The notes: generated by a model not told the origin, from the letters alone. A stretch of 64,000 bases of DNA from Enterococcus sp. BWR-S5 (GCF_016745255.1 NZ_JADOEQ010000003.1:186001-250000), one strand, 5' to 3'. Counted from the first letter of the stretch, positions 28,660 to 37,518 are shown. A program made the numbers and translations.

Positions 28660-29040
28660 AACCCGCTCCTTCCAACTTTTGTTAATAAATATGTGTCTTT
28701 TGTAAATAATTTACAACATAACAAAACAATAGTAACACAACAAAGCGGACTTTTAAATATAAATAACAACCAAATTGTATTGTTATTTTTTTTGATACAA
28801 AGAAGCCGCTATGCTCTATTCATTATTCTGAATAAAACATAGCGGCTTCAGTACTTCTACATATATACAAGAGCCATTATAAAAATGTACTTATAAATTT
28901 TAGACGTCAATAGTGCCAAGTTAATCTTTGGCTACAGGTAATAACGGATGGATAACGAGCAACGCCTTCTTTTTTCTCAGCTATCTGCTGGAACAATAAC
29001 AAACACCTTCCTAAAGACGAGTATGCTTCGCCTTTTGTTT
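28660..29040. other. Intergenic region with one hairpin
   Basis: 381 bp with no coding region I can support. AT-rich, containing the permease ribosome binding site near its left edge and the hairpin at 28802-28849. Nothing else recognised. Confidence 0.55.
28802..28849 (-). terminator. Hairpin downstream of the 29041-30060 gene
   Basis: A 12-bp perfect stem, GAAGCCGCTATG (28802-28813) and CATAGCGGCTTC (28838-28849), with a 24-nt loop. Only a short T-tract follows on the minus strand, so it may be a weak terminator. Confidence 0.45.
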
Positions 29041-30060
29041 TTACGATTCTAATTGTTCTATTTCTTTAACAAGCCTCTGCCCTTCCGCAGAAGCCTCATG
29101 CTGTTCAGGAATATACACAGCGAGCTTGCCCAGCACCGTTCTCTGGTCTGCTGTCAGGGCGTGTGGCTGCAGCTGCTTGATGTAAGCGGCAAACAAGTCA
29201 AGATCATTCACTACTACCTCAAAGCCCGCTAACGGACCGTCATTGTTTAGTAATTCTAAAAATATTTTTGTAATCCCATCAAGTAATTCTTTGTCCAATG
29301 GGCTGGTTGATTCTAATAACTGACGAACATTCCCTTTCTCTAAACACTCATGCCCTAAATACATGTCCAAGGTACTGGTTGAACAACCATTCTTAATAAT
29401 CCATTCTTGCTGTTCCTTGTCTGGATTTTCAAGCATTGAAATACTATGAACCTTTCCCCAGCCATCTGTACTGTCTGCATAGTCAATACAAAGGTGATTG
29501 AACGATGAAGCTTCCAGCTTATTTTTAAGGGAAATAAGGCAGAAATAAGTAAATTCATCATAATAGGCAATTGTTTTTAATGGATTGATGAACTTCTCAC
29601 TATAGGGGCCAATCAGCGGTTCAGAAAGTATTATTCCGAATTTTACCGTCTCAACAGAAGATGTTTCAGTAAGTAAAATGTAGGCTAAATTGGCGTAACG
29701 TTCTATATGTGTATTGATTAAGTCTATGTTTTCCATGACCATTCTTATCAATATGTCCGCTGCCGAAATCGCCAGAGAGTTACTTGCATCGATGAAATCA
29801 ATGACTGCCTTAAGGCTCCGTTTATTTCCAGTAGTTAAATAGGTTTCAATTAAAGAAAACAGCTCTGTACAAATTCCATCCTCTCGATTGCCGAAAGAAT
29901 GATAGATAATCATCCCATCCGCTGCACCCGGAGCAAACCTAAGCTGCCCTTCTTCGCTTTTTGTCAGCTCGAAAGCTGGTCTGATATGGTGATACTGCTT
30001 TATTTCCTCGCAAATTCGCAAATAAATTGACACTTCTTTTTGTTTAAACAACCTAAACAT
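29041..30060 (-). CDS. Uncharacterised protein, 339 residues
   Basis: Not recognised. No signal peptide or membrane segment. The chain is mostly alpha-helical in character with alternating leucine-rich helices, which could be a HEAT/ARM-like solenoid, but I see no clear repeat. A well-placed GGAGGAAG site precedes the ATG, and the length and base use argue for a real gene. It stands alone between the permease and the phosphatase gene, on the same strand, with a hairpin on each side. I infer no function. Confidence 0.7.
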   Translation of the reverse strand: MFRLFKQKEVSIYLRICEEIKQYHHIRPAFELTKSEEGQLRFAPGAADGMIIYHSFGNREDGICTELFSLIETYLTTGNKRSLKAVIDFIDASNSLAISAADILIRMVMENIDLINTHIERYANLAYILLTETSSVETVKFGIILSEPLIGPYSEKFINPLKTIAYYDEFTYFCLISLKNKLEASSFNHLCIDYADSTDGWGKVHSISMLENPDKEQQEWIIKNGCSTSTLDMYLGHECLEKGNVRQLLESTSPLDKELLDGITKIFLELLNNDGPLAGFEVVVNDLDLFAAYIKQLQPHALTADQRTVLGKLAVYIPEQHEASAEGQRLVKEIEQLES

Positions 30061-30228
30061 TTTCTTCCTCCATTTTTTCTTTTTCTTTATTATAAATAGA
30101 TTATTTCATTGATACCATAAACAATAAAATGATGACGCTCAAAAAAGCCCCTTCAGCACAGCTCTCAAACACTGATTTGAATGGGATTCGCTAGTAGCCA
30201 TTCTGTTCATAGAGAACTAATGCCAAAA

Positions 30229-30271
30229 CAGACAATCTGTAAATAGGTCTCCCCATTTTTGAGATTGTCTG
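30229..30271 (-). terminator. Intrinsic terminator after the histidine phosphatase gene
   Basis: A 10-bp perfect stem, CAGACAATCT (30229-30238) and AGATTGTCTG (30262-30271), with a 23-nt loop; on the minus strand it is followed by TTTTGG. Confidence 0.6.
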
Positions 30272-30312
30272 CCCCAAGCGCGTGCAGTGACTTGGTTAGT
30301 TGATGCGCTATA

Positions 30313-30888
30313 TTAATCTACTGGACGATAAATTTCGAGTAGACGGAAGGATTCATCCTCTGTTTCGTACTCGTATTTTAATATCATGCAATTGGGAAAT
30401 CCTTTTTCAAGTTCAGGTGTCGGGTCTTGCCATGCACCCAAAAAATAAAGGCAGGCTCCGGAATGAGAAACGGCCAAAACAGTGTGATGGTCTTCCTGTC
30501 TCATGATTTCTCGACAAGTGGCCACCAATCTCTTTTCGACTTGTTCCCTTGATTCTCCACCATATGCCAGAAAGAATGTACTTTTCTTTTCATTCTCCGG
30601 ATTCAAATCTTCACTTTCGCCTTCAAAGGCACCAAAGTTCATTTCCTTTAGACCCTTCAATCGCGTATAGGGCTGCTTATTTTGTGTAACAATTTCAAGT
30701 GTGTCACAGGCTCTTTCCGCTGATGAGCTATAGAAGTGATCGAAGGCAATATCCTTCAAAAAATCACCGGCAATTTCTGCTTGCTGTCTGCCGATTTCTG
30801 TTAACGGAGAATCGCATGCTCCTTGTATTTTTCTTCTAACATTAAAAAGTGTTTGTCCATGTCTCATCATATAGAATGTTTTCTTCAA
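30313..30888 (-). CDS. Histidine phosphatase family protein (phosphoglycerate-mutase-like)
   Basis: 191 residues. The phosphohistidine motif MRHGQT (His10) is at the N-terminus, MNFGAFEG carries the acid residue, and AVSHSGA the second histidine. These define the branch-2 histidine phosphatases, whose substrates range from sugar phosphates to nucleotides; the substrate here is unknown. The start is TTG at 30886-30888, with GGAGGA 6 nt upstream; later ATGs would cut into the catalytic motif. The gene lies 65 bp downstream of the HNH gene on the same strand and may be cotranscribed with it, though it looks like a housekeeping gene rather than part of that system. Confidence 0.87.
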   Translation of the reverse strand: MKKTFYMMRHGQTLFNVRRKIQGACDSPLTEIGRQQAEIAGDFLKDIAFDHFYSSSAERACDTLEIVTQNKQPYTRLKGLKEMNFGAFEGESEDLNPENEKKSTFFLAYGGESREQVEKRLVATCREIMRQEDHHTVLAVSHSGACLYFLGAWQDPTPELEKGFPNCMILKYEYETEDESFRLLEIYRPVD

Positions 30889-30953
30889 AAATAGTCCTCC
30901 TTTTTTGTGTGGTTATATAAAGTTTAATACGTGCTTCAAGTCAGTAGTTCATC

Positions 30954-31940
30954 TTACTTTCTTTTAAAATTATTGGCTCGTAGTATATCTGTACGCAGCT
31001 TAGCAAGAGGGTATCTTTTGTACTCTTCCCTGGAAAAGAGTCCCTTTCCAAATAGCAGTTCCTCTATGTTGATTGTTGAGCCACTTGCTTGATAGATGAC
31101 CTCCTGTAGCTCATTTTTCTGAGAGCGATTATAGATTTCAAGCTTCTTCAAAATATCAGCTGCTTCCATACGGTGTATTTGATAGGCTTCTTTTAGACGT
31201 ATAGATTCAATAAAATCGATTGTGCTTTGATTTTTTGAATCAATCCCTATCTCATTTTCTGTGGGATCAAAGGAAAAATGATACTCATTTCCCTCATTTT
31301 GTATAAATGGAGAAAAACTAGTCTCCGATGTTCCCTTTGTGAGATTACATGTCCCGCATGTGGGAACTAGATTATTTATGCTGCTTGCGAAAATAGGGTA
31401 CTTATTTTTGCTTAAAATGTGATCTAATTGAGCGCCACCGTTATTATAACCTCGGTAATTGATATACGTCCTATTACAATAGGGACAGACCTGAAGGTTT
31501 AAGCACAGTGTCATTAATACACTCATTTTTATCTTTTGAGTAACTGGTTCATAGATATCCCCGTACGACATCGGACTTCCCGCAAACAATAGCGGATACT
31601 TAGACATTGGTGTGTATAGGTCATAGATTTCTTTGTAAGGAAATTTCAAATTATTTTGTATTGCTTCACCATTATAAAAATAACTAGGTGCCCTATCTTT
31701 GCTTTCAAGAAAAATGCTGATTTCTCTTAGCTCTTCCGGTGAGAAACGAAAGAGTTCTTGAATATTCGCAATTTTTACGATAGGATCAAATACTCTGTTT
31801 ATTTCATCTAAAGCTTCTTGGTATTTTAAAGACTGGATATGAGCAACATATTTCCTTTTTAGCTTATTTTTGAATTTCTTTTCAGCTTCTTCCGCAAACT
31901 GTTTTACTAATTCTTCGGGATAACGTCCGACATATATCAT
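30954..31940 (-). CDS. HNH endonuclease, PtuB-like partner of the AAA ATPase
   Basis: 328 residues. A zinc-bound HNH nuclease core spans about 150-203: CPYC (152-155), LDH (Asp173-His174), NN near 190, then CGTCNLTK (195-202). The spacing and the KNKYP stretch after the DH match HNH proteins that travel with AAA ATPases, including PtuB of Septu defence systems. The N-terminal 140 residues are helical and unassigned. Its ATG overlaps the ATPase stop codon (ATGA), implying coupled translation and a working complex. By analogy it would cut DNA or RNA when the ATPase is triggered by phage. The family is clear; the defence role is inferred. Confidence 0.85.
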   Translation of the reverse strand: MIYVGRYPEELVKQFAEEAEKKFKNKLKRKYVAHIQSLKYQEALDEINRVFDPIVKIANIQELFRFSPEELREISIFLESKDRAPSYFYNGEAIQNNLKFPYKEIYDLYTPMSKYPLLFAGSPMSYGDIYEPVTQKIKMSVLMTLCLNLQVCPYCNRTYINYRGYNNGGAQLDHILSKNKYPIFASSINNLVPTCGTCNLTKGTSETSFSPFIQNEGNEYHFSFDPTENEIGIDSKNQSTIDFIESIRLKEAYQIHRMEAADILKKLEIYNRSQKNELQEVIYQASGSTINIEELLFGKGLFSREEYKRYPLAKLRTDILRANNFKRK

Positions 31941-34741
31941 AAAGGTCCCTCATCAAGAAGCTGTGTATCTATTTCTGATAATCTTTTCATAAGCTTTTCT
32001 TTCTCTTTTTCCAGTACTTCCTTATCTACTATCAAAAATTCACTAAATCTATTTATACACACATCTCTCAATTCTTCTAAAAGCTCCTTATAGACGAGTT
32101 CGCCTACAGCCTCTATCTCCATATCTAAATACTTTAAGAGCTGCTGGACGGTTAAGTCTTTTGCAGTCGGGATTTTTGGTTGAAAGAAGCGCCTAAGTGA
32201 TTCCTTAAAACTTCTGTATTCTTTTTTCAATGTAGTTGTTTTTTTAGTGTAAACAATCTCTTTTAAGTTCTCTTTCCCCAATTTCTTTTCAAAGCTTTGA
32301 CTATCCTCCACATAAATAAGAATATCTTCCCTCGTTTTCTCATCAATCGTAAGAGGTAGAGAAATAGGATATTCTGGGTGCATCATTTTAAATTCAGTAA
32401 ATGGTATGACTTTTGGAGGGCTTAAAAGTTCGATCATTTTAGTGATTTCTTTTCTTGCGTATTCGCCTATTGTGTAATTCAAGAAAAAACTATTTTTCAG
32501 TAGTGTATGAATGTTCTGCCCGAAAGTTAGCGAATTAGAAGTTGCGAGAGTATTCAGTGTTTTATCATCACTTAAGAACATAATATTTTCCTGATAAATG
32601 TCGGATAAAATAAATGGTGAGTTTGTTGAAATGACCAATTGAATACTTCGATGAACCCCCTCCGTTGTTGAGCGGCTAATTTCAAGAAGTTCAATGATTT
32701 CACTAAGAAAATTACGCTGCCATTCTGGATGGTAATACAGTTCTCCTTCATCGATAAAAATGACAGAAGCATCTCCTTCTTCGATAAACTCATTGTAATC
32801 AATCAAATTGCCATCTACTTTGGTTAATTCGCTTATTAAGGCATCCTTCAATACATATTGCTTATTTAAAGACCAATACAACTTTGAAAGAAACAGAAGC
32901 TTTGCTTGCTGACCTGAGGATAGATTTGAAATTTTCACATTTTCATTTAGCAACATGATTAGGTGTTCAAGGTCTCCACTTTTTTTCCTTTTTTTATCAA
33001 GCATACGCTGGAAAAATTTTGACTGCTCGCTTCCGGAATCAAGAGTTAATTTTTCTTTTTTCAGCTTATTTTCAAAATAGCGTTGCAGCAACTCCGGCTT
33101 AATCGTTCGTAAGAAAAATAGTTGGTATAGGAGGTCCGTCGAAAGTAGTGACTGTTTGTTTTTTTTAGGTAAAACTCTGTTCTTTTCAACCGTTAATTGC
33201 GCAATATATCGGTTTAGGGTTGCTTGTTCAGAAAAATCTACGAGAATTTGGCTGCTTTTTTCTGTTAAGGGTTCCACTTTCATCATATTAGAGAAATAAT
33301 GGATTTTCCCAATGTTTTGCCAATCTGCCAATACCTCAGCATAGTGTAGGTGCAGATTAGATTTATTGGTTTTTACTGACATATTCGTTAAATAGTAATA
33401 TTGATTTTTGAGTTTATAGATGACTAAATACTCGTAGACTTCTTCAGTCTTTTTTTTATATGTTTTTTCCACTAAAGTTGGAAATTCATCTTTTAAAAAA
33501 TTGATGAAGGTTGTCTTTCCAGCACCGTTTTTTCCAACAATGCAGCTTAAATCAGAGATTTCAGTTGAGTATCTTTTGCCGTTTTCTGTGTGGTCTTCAA
33601 CAATAACCCCTTCTTCTAAATGCCAAGCTTGATCAAAAGAAAAGCTGCGCTCCTCTATTCCTCTATAATTACTTAGATAGACATAGCTGAAAGAAAAATC
33701 TCTATATGCAGTAGTATGTTCTTGAATGACTGCGCCAGGCTGGATAATGCTTGAAATAGCAGCGTGAATTTCTTCTCGTTGCTGCCGTACAGAAAACCAG
33801 TTGATTCGCCAATCATTTATATCACCGGTAGCAATTGTCGCTGTGTCTATTCGTATAGAAAAATCATTTTTTTCTGATAATAGATAAACTTGCATTTCGA
33901 TGCGCTCATGTTCCGGATGAATGATAGTAACACTTCCGCTGGAAAAATGAAGCTTGAGTGATACCTCTATTTCCTCTGATTGATTTGAAGAGGAAATCAA
34001 AAAATCGATGGTACGCTCCCAACTTTTTATGAGCAAGTCAGAATCTATCCTTGCAGAATACACATCACCTACATTAGTATTTCCATCATAAACAGTATTC
34101 CAATCAACTAATCTATTTCCTTCTCTAAATCCTGCATCAACAATCAGCAATACATCAATAAGTAATGCTTTCAGATAGACTTTTTCTTGTTCAGACAATT
34201 CCATTTTTAAAATGATGGTAACTATCTGATGACGGGTCAATTCATCTCTGATTATGCTTGTTGGATCAAACGCTGCCAAAAGCTTCAGAAGTATATTTGT
34301 GTGTATTCGGCCTATATACGTTTCGATTAATTTCAATCCAGAATACAAATATCCTAGATTATCAACAGTTCCGGATCTTTTAACATAGCAGGATAAAACA
34401 TGTGTTAATACACTATTCCAGGTATCATTACTAAGACTATAGTTTTTAGGATATCGAGCCATGACAAACTCAAAAGTTTCAGCTTCTACTTGGAAATTTT
34501 CCATAAAAAGAGAAATATCTGCATCGATAAGCTCCACTGCAAAAAAGTAGTACTCAGTTTCTAGTTCTTCACTAATTTTTCCTGAAAGTGTCCCCAAGAT
34601 TATATCCATGATTTCTACTTTAGCATAAAGCTCATTTTCGAGGTTATTTACCTCAAGTGATAACTCTTTAATGATTGAATTGAGCATTTCGTCTATATCA
34701 TGCTCCCAGCTTATAAAAATATTATGGTAAATGCCAATCAC
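31937..34741 (-). CDS. AAA (ABC/OLD-like) ATPase, PtuA-like, with long N-terminal extension
   Basis: 934 residues. About 365 residues without recognisable motifs precede an AAA_15/21-type ATPase. This starts with YLSNYRGIEE, then Walker A GKNGAGKTT (near 404), signature NLSSGQQAKL (near 608), Walker B VIFIDEGELYYHP (near 665) and STNSPFILSDI. TFGQNIHTLLKNSFF is also seen in ATPases paired with HNH nucleases. The C-terminal 200 residues are charged and helical, possibly coiled coil. The start is GTG with a weak AAGGAC upstream, so it is uncertain; an in-frame ATG 17 codons later is an alternative. It forms a two-gene operon with the HNH gene. Confidence 0.85.
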   Translation of the reverse strand: MIGIYHNIFISWEHDIDEMLNSIIKELSLEVNNLENELYAKVEIMDIILGTLSGKISEELETEYYFFAVELIDADISLFMENFQVEAETFEFVMARYPKNYSLSNDTWNSVLTHVLSCYVKRSGTVDNLGYLYSGLKLIETYIGRIHTNILLKLLAAFDPTSIIRDELTRHQIVTIILKMELSEQEKVYLKALLIDVLLIVDAGFREGNRLVDWNTVYDGNTNVGDVYSARIDSDLLIKSWERTIDFLISSSNQSEEIEVSLKLHFSSGSVTIIHPEHERIEMQVYLLSEKNDFSIRIDTATIATGDINDWRINWFSVRQQREEIHAAISSIIQPGAVIQEHTTAYRDFSFSYVYLSNYRGIEERSFSFDQAWHLEEGVIVEDHTENGKRYSTEISDLSCIVGKNGAGKTTFINFLKDEFPTLVEKTYKKKTEEVYEYLVIYKLKNQYYYLTNMSVKTNKSNLHLHYAEVLADWQNIGKIHYFSNMMKVEPLTEKSSQILVDFSEQATLNRYIAQLTVEKNRVLPKKNKQSLLSTDLLYQLFFLRTIKPELLQRYFENKLKKEKLTLDSGSEQSKFFQRMLDKKRKKSGDLEHLIMLLNENVKISNLSSGQQAKLLFLSKLYWSLNKQYVLKDALISELTKVDGNLIDYNEFIEEGDASVIFIDEGELYYHPEWQRNFLSEIIELLEISRSTTEGVHRSIQLVISTNSPFILSDIYQENIMFLSDDKTLNTLATSNSLTFGQNIHTLLKNSFFLNYTIGEYARKEITKMIELLSPPKVIPFTEFKMMHPEYPISLPLTIDEKTREDILIYVEDSQSFEKKLGKENLKEIVYTKKTTTLKKEYRSFKESLRRFFQPKIPTAKDLTVQQLLKYLDMEIEAVGELVYKELLEELRDVCINRFSEFLIVDKEVLEKEKEKLMKRLSEIDTQLLDEGPL

Positions 34742-34854
34742 TTTGTCCTTGTCAATAATTTGATTAAAGAAAAAGAAGACAATCTCCCCCTATCATTTAT
34801 TATTACTTTCAGCATACCATACCAACAATTATGAAAGATAGTTCTTTTGGGATG

Positions 34855-34894
34855 GAAAAAAGGAGAAAAACTGTTTTTATCCAGCTTTTCTCCT
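34855..34894 (-). terminator. Intrinsic terminator of the MutS2-like gene
   Basis: A 9-bp stem, AGGAGAAAA (34861-34869) and TTTTCTCCT (34886-34894). On the minus strand it is followed by TTTTTTCC. It separates the MutS2-like gene from the AAA/HNH operon. Confidence 0.75.
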
Positions 34895-34912
34895 ATCTTT
34901 GTTAATCATTCT

Positions 34913-36814
34913 TCATTCAGCAAGCTCTCTTCGCTGCTTCATTTCTTTGTTTAGCTTTTTATGGGCTTTCTTTGAGCCGCGGGCTAAGTCCTTTTTGTAT
35001 TTTCGGTCAGCAAAGTCTTCAAACAACGTATCCAGGTCATACCCCATTGGATATAGCTCTTCTGCTGTTGATACTAGTGTTAGTCGTCGTAAAGGAACTT
35101 CGAGCATTTCCTTTTCAAGATAAACATTTGCTTGATAATCATCTATTGGCTCGTAAAACAATCCAATTTTTCCGGTGTCATTCACACGTATACGATCCCC
35201 TTTAGAGAAATCATATACCTTAGCTGCGGTGATAGCTTGTTGTGGTTGAGTTGTTGGCTGGAAATCTTGCTTTATTAAATCATAGGATCGGTTTTCCAAG
35301 TATTCAGCTGCATTCGCTAGAACACGTTCGTTGATTTTCATTTTATCAGCAATCCAGAATGCGTGACTTTCACCGGTCTCACCTAAAAGCAGCTTGTATT
35401 TCGGTGTCAGTGTTTCAGCATCAAATGCCATTCCGGCAGTAGTGAAATCTTCATGCTTTACTGCAAATTCTTTGATTTCGCCAAAGTGAGTGGTTGCAAT
35501 TACCAAACTACCCTTTCTATACATCTCCTCCATCAAAGCAATAGCCAATGCGGCGCCTTCATTTGGATCTGTTCCACTGCCGATTTCGTCTAAAAGAACG
35601 AGTGTATGCCGCTTCACTTTTTTGATGATTTCTGAAAGATTTTGCATATGCCCGGAAAATGTACTTAAGGAATTTTCCAAGCTTTGTTGGTCACCGATAT
35701 CGATAAAGATGTCATCAAAGACAGCAATATCGGTTCCTTCACCGCTGGCAACTAGAATTCCTGTCATTGTCATCAAGGAAACTAATGCAACAGATTTCAG
35801 TACGATTGTTTTACCACCGGCATTCGCTCCTGTAATGATTAGGGCGCGATTGTCAATGCCAAGGTTTAAGGTTAGCGGAACTGGACTATTTAACAGAGGA
35901 TGCTTCACCTGATTGAAAATAATACGTTCCTCTTTATTAATCTTTGGTTTCTTCCCGTCAATTACCCGACTATATTTTGCTCGTGCAAAAATGACCTCTA
36001 GTTCAGTGACTACGTCAATACAATAGGTGATTTCTGACATTCGCTCTCCAATTAATCCGGTCAGGTAAGCAAGAATTTGATATACTTCACCTACTTCAGC
36101 TGCCTTTTCCATAATTAATTGATCATTGTATTTTCTTACTGTTTCAGGTTCAACAAAAACGGTTGTTCCTTTGGAGGATTGATCGACAATCGTCCCACCA
36201 ATTTTTTGCTTGTATTCTGCTTTTATTGGAACTGTATAGCGATCATCCTTAATTAGGATTAGGCGGTCCTGCAGCTTCGCTTGATTTTGGCTGTTGGCCA
36301 TAAATTTCCGTAAGCGCTGATCGATTTCCTTTTCCAGCTTGGCAATCTGATTTCTAATTTGCTTCAATGCTTTTGAGCTTTCACTTTTGACTCTGTTTCC
36401 CTGAATAAACTCGTAAACTGTTGCATCTACTTGAGAAAAATCAGTTAAGTCATTGGTATAGGAATATAAAATTGGTGTCTGATATTTATTTTTTTCAAAT
36501 AGCTTAGCAATTAAGCGGAAGCTTCTCAAAAAGTCCGCATATTCTATTAATTCTCCGGGCTCTAAAACCATACCCTTGTTTATTTGATTCGTCAGCTGTT
36601 CAACTCTTGTTAAGCCCATAAAGGGTACATGTTGTCCACTGGCTAAAATTGTGATTGCTTCCTCTGTTTCATCCAACCATCGTTGAACGGTTGGTAAAGA
36701 AGAAGATGGTTCTCTTTTTTCAATGGCCTTTTTAGCAAAATTACTGAAGGCATATTTTTTTAATTCGTTTTTTATTGTATCAAATTGTACTGCTTGATAG
36801 ATTTTATTATTCAT
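34913..36814 (-). CDS. MutS2-like ATPase lacking the Smr domain
   Basis: 633 residues. It has the MutS2 core: N-terminal lever and clamp helices with a coiled coil (about 150-260, KQIRNQIAKLEKEID), Walker A TGANAGGKT (near 331), ENSLSTFSGHM, Walker B LVLLDEIGSGTDP (near 411) and ATTHFGE. The C-terminus stops at a lysine-rich tail without the Smr nuclease domain that brings ordinary MutS2 to about 780 residues. Bacillus MutS2 is known to act on collided ribosomes, so a role in ribosome rescue is possible, as is DNA recombination control. I chose ATG 36814 because AAAGGA lies 9 nt upstream; an upstream in-frame start at 36889 would fall in the terminator. A long leader with an attenuator precedes it. 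Confidence 0.85.
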   Translation of the reverse strand: MNNKIYQAVQFDTIKNELKKYAFSNFAKKAIEKREPSSSLPTVQRWLDETEEAITILASGQHVPFMGLTRVEQLTNQINKGMVLEPGELIEYADFLRSFRLIAKLFEKNKYQTPILYSYTNDLTDFSQVDATVYEFIQGNRVKSESSKALKQIRNQIAKLEKEIDQRLRKFMANSQNQAKLQDRLILIKDDRYTVPIKAEYKQKIGGTIVDQSSKGTTVFVEPETVRKYNDQLIMEKAAEVGEVYQILAYLTGLIGERMSEITYCIDVVTELEVIFARAKYSRVIDGKKPKINKEERIIFNQVKHPLLNSPVPLTLNLGIDNRALIITGANAGGKTIVLKSVALVSLMTMTGILVASGEGTDIAVFDDIFIDIGDQQSLENSLSTFSGHMQNLSEIIKKVKRHTLVLLDEIGSGTDPNEGAALAIALMEEMYRKGSLVIATTHFGEIKEFAVKHEDFTTAGMAFDAETLTPKYKLLLGETGESHAFWIADKMKINERVLANAAEYLENRSYDLIKQDFQPTTQPQQAITAAKVYDFSKGDRIRVNDTGKIGLFYEPIDDYQANVYLEKEMLEVPLRRLTLVSTAEELYPMGYDLDTLFEDFADRKYKKDLARGSKKAHKKLNKEMKQRRELAE

Positions 36815-36871
36815 GATATCCATTCCTTTCATCAGAAGAGATACCTGACATGATGTCAACAAAATTTGTTC

Positions 36872-36915
36872 AAAAAAAGGGTAAGGCAATCATCAATCTG
36901 AAAATTGCCCTACCC
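36872..36915 (-). terminator. Leader terminator (attenuator) upstream of the MutS2-like gene
   Basis: A 12-position stem with one mismatch (36879-36890 with 36904-36915; GGGTA and GGCAAT blocks), followed on the minus strand by seven T residues (36872-36878). No gene on this strand ends just upstream, so it must act inside the leader. Confidence 0.85.
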
Positions 36916-37029
36916 ATTAAATTCGAATGAAGTGGCACATAAAAACAATTACTCAGCAAAGCAAACTCTTACAAACATCTACGAATGTTTTATGAATTTG
37001 TGCCGAATTTTTGTTTGTGCACCTACTAA

Positions 37030-37086
37030 TTACTCTTTATTTGACAGGTATCTCATGAGCATGACAAATAAGCATCTCTTATTCAT
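37030..37086 (-). CDS. Leader micro-ORF 2 (18 residues)
   Basis: MNKRCLFVMLMRYLSNKE. Its ATG overlaps the stop of micro-ORF 1 (ATGA), suggesting coupled translation. The codons for MRYL contain the AGATACCTG segment that takes part in both alternative pairings. VMLMRYL resembles the start of the ErmBL arrest peptide (MLVFQMRYVD), a possible clue to macrolide-like stalling. It is very short, so translation is unproven. Confidence 0.45.
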   Translation of the reverse strand: MNKRCLFVMLMRYLSNKE

Positions 37087-37136
37087 CTATTAAATTGCTT
37101 AGTTAGATACCTAAAACACTCACCAAAATACCTCAT
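37083..37136 (-). CDS. Leader micro-ORF 1 (17 residues)
   Basis: MRYFGECFRYLTKQFNR, starting about 27 nt after the predicted transcription start, with only a weak AGAAGA site. Its RYL codons contain AGGTATCT, the partner of AGATACCT in micro-ORF 2, so ribosome position on either frame would decide which stem forms. Confidence 0.4.
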   Translation of the reverse strand: MRYFGECFRYLTKQFNR

Positions 37137-37169
37137 TTCTTCTATTGAACAACTTTGTTCACAAAGACT

Positions 37170-37197
37170 ATTATACTTAAAATGGAAAGAAATGCAA
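37170..37197 (-). promoter_or_regulatory. Candidate promoter of the MutS2-like leader
   Basis: On the minus strand, -35 TTGCAT (37192-37197), 16-bp spacer, perfect -10 TATAAT (37170-37175). From 37198 to 37489 I see nothing further. Confidence 0.55.
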
Positions 37198-37489
37198 TCT
37201 TTTATTTTATAAAAAGTAATTACTTAAAATCATTCTAAGCTTCGTTACTTCCTTTCATGCTCTTCTAAACCATAGACTGTTCACAATCTCTCTTATGTAA
37301 TCTTCCCTGCTTGACTGCTTTCAACCGTTCCTCTTTTAACAGTCGTGAGCTATACCGTAAAAGCTTTGATACTGGCATTTCTCCCCTAGTTCAATGCAGT
37401 TGCTTTCTCCTTTGAAAAACCATGGATAGATTGATTTTATTGAATAAGAAAACAACAGATATTTTCTATAATATCTCCCCTCATTTTCT

Positions 37490-37518
37490 TTGACTTCTTA
37501 ATTATTTATTACTATAAT
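37490..37518 (+). promoter_or_regulatory. Sigma-A promoter of the DUF2179 gene
   Basis: -35 TTGACT (37490-37495), 17-bp spacer, -10 TATAAT (37513-37518), giving a leader of about 27 nt before the ATG. One of the best promoter matches in the window. Confidence 0.8.

Larger units (their letters stand above)
36815..37163 (-). promoter_or_regulatory. Attenuator leader of the MutS2-like gene
   Basis: About 349 nt from the predicted transcription start near 37163. It contains two overlapping micro-ORFs, an imperfect stem from GGCACA and TGTGCC around 36935-36985, a strong intrinsic terminator (36872-36915), and then a 65-nt ribosome-binding region. AGATACCT (37046-37053) can pair with AGGTATCT inside micro-ORF 1 (37105-37112). 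Alternatively GAGATACCTG can pair with CAGGTATCTC (36838-36847), downstream of the terminator and 24-33 nt before the start codon. This is the logic of ribosome-controlled attenuation. Confidence 0.7.

Noticed and set aside
35490-35912. 140-codon plus-strand frame opposite the MutS2-like ATPase core
   Set aside because: Antisense to the Walker A/B region; serine-rich composition and lack of a start signal mark it as a shadow.
36815-36889. Upstream start at 36889 for the MutS2-like gene
   Set aside because: It would place the N-terminus within the leader terminator and its T-run, and the sequence is unlike the family; ATG 36814 has the ribosome binding site.
36815-37163. T-box, tmRNA, 6S or RNase P RNA in the MutS2-like leader
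   Set aside because: No T-box TGGAACCGCG-type core, no tmRNA acceptor-like ends and no RNase P conserved blocks; the micro-ORF attenuator explains it better.
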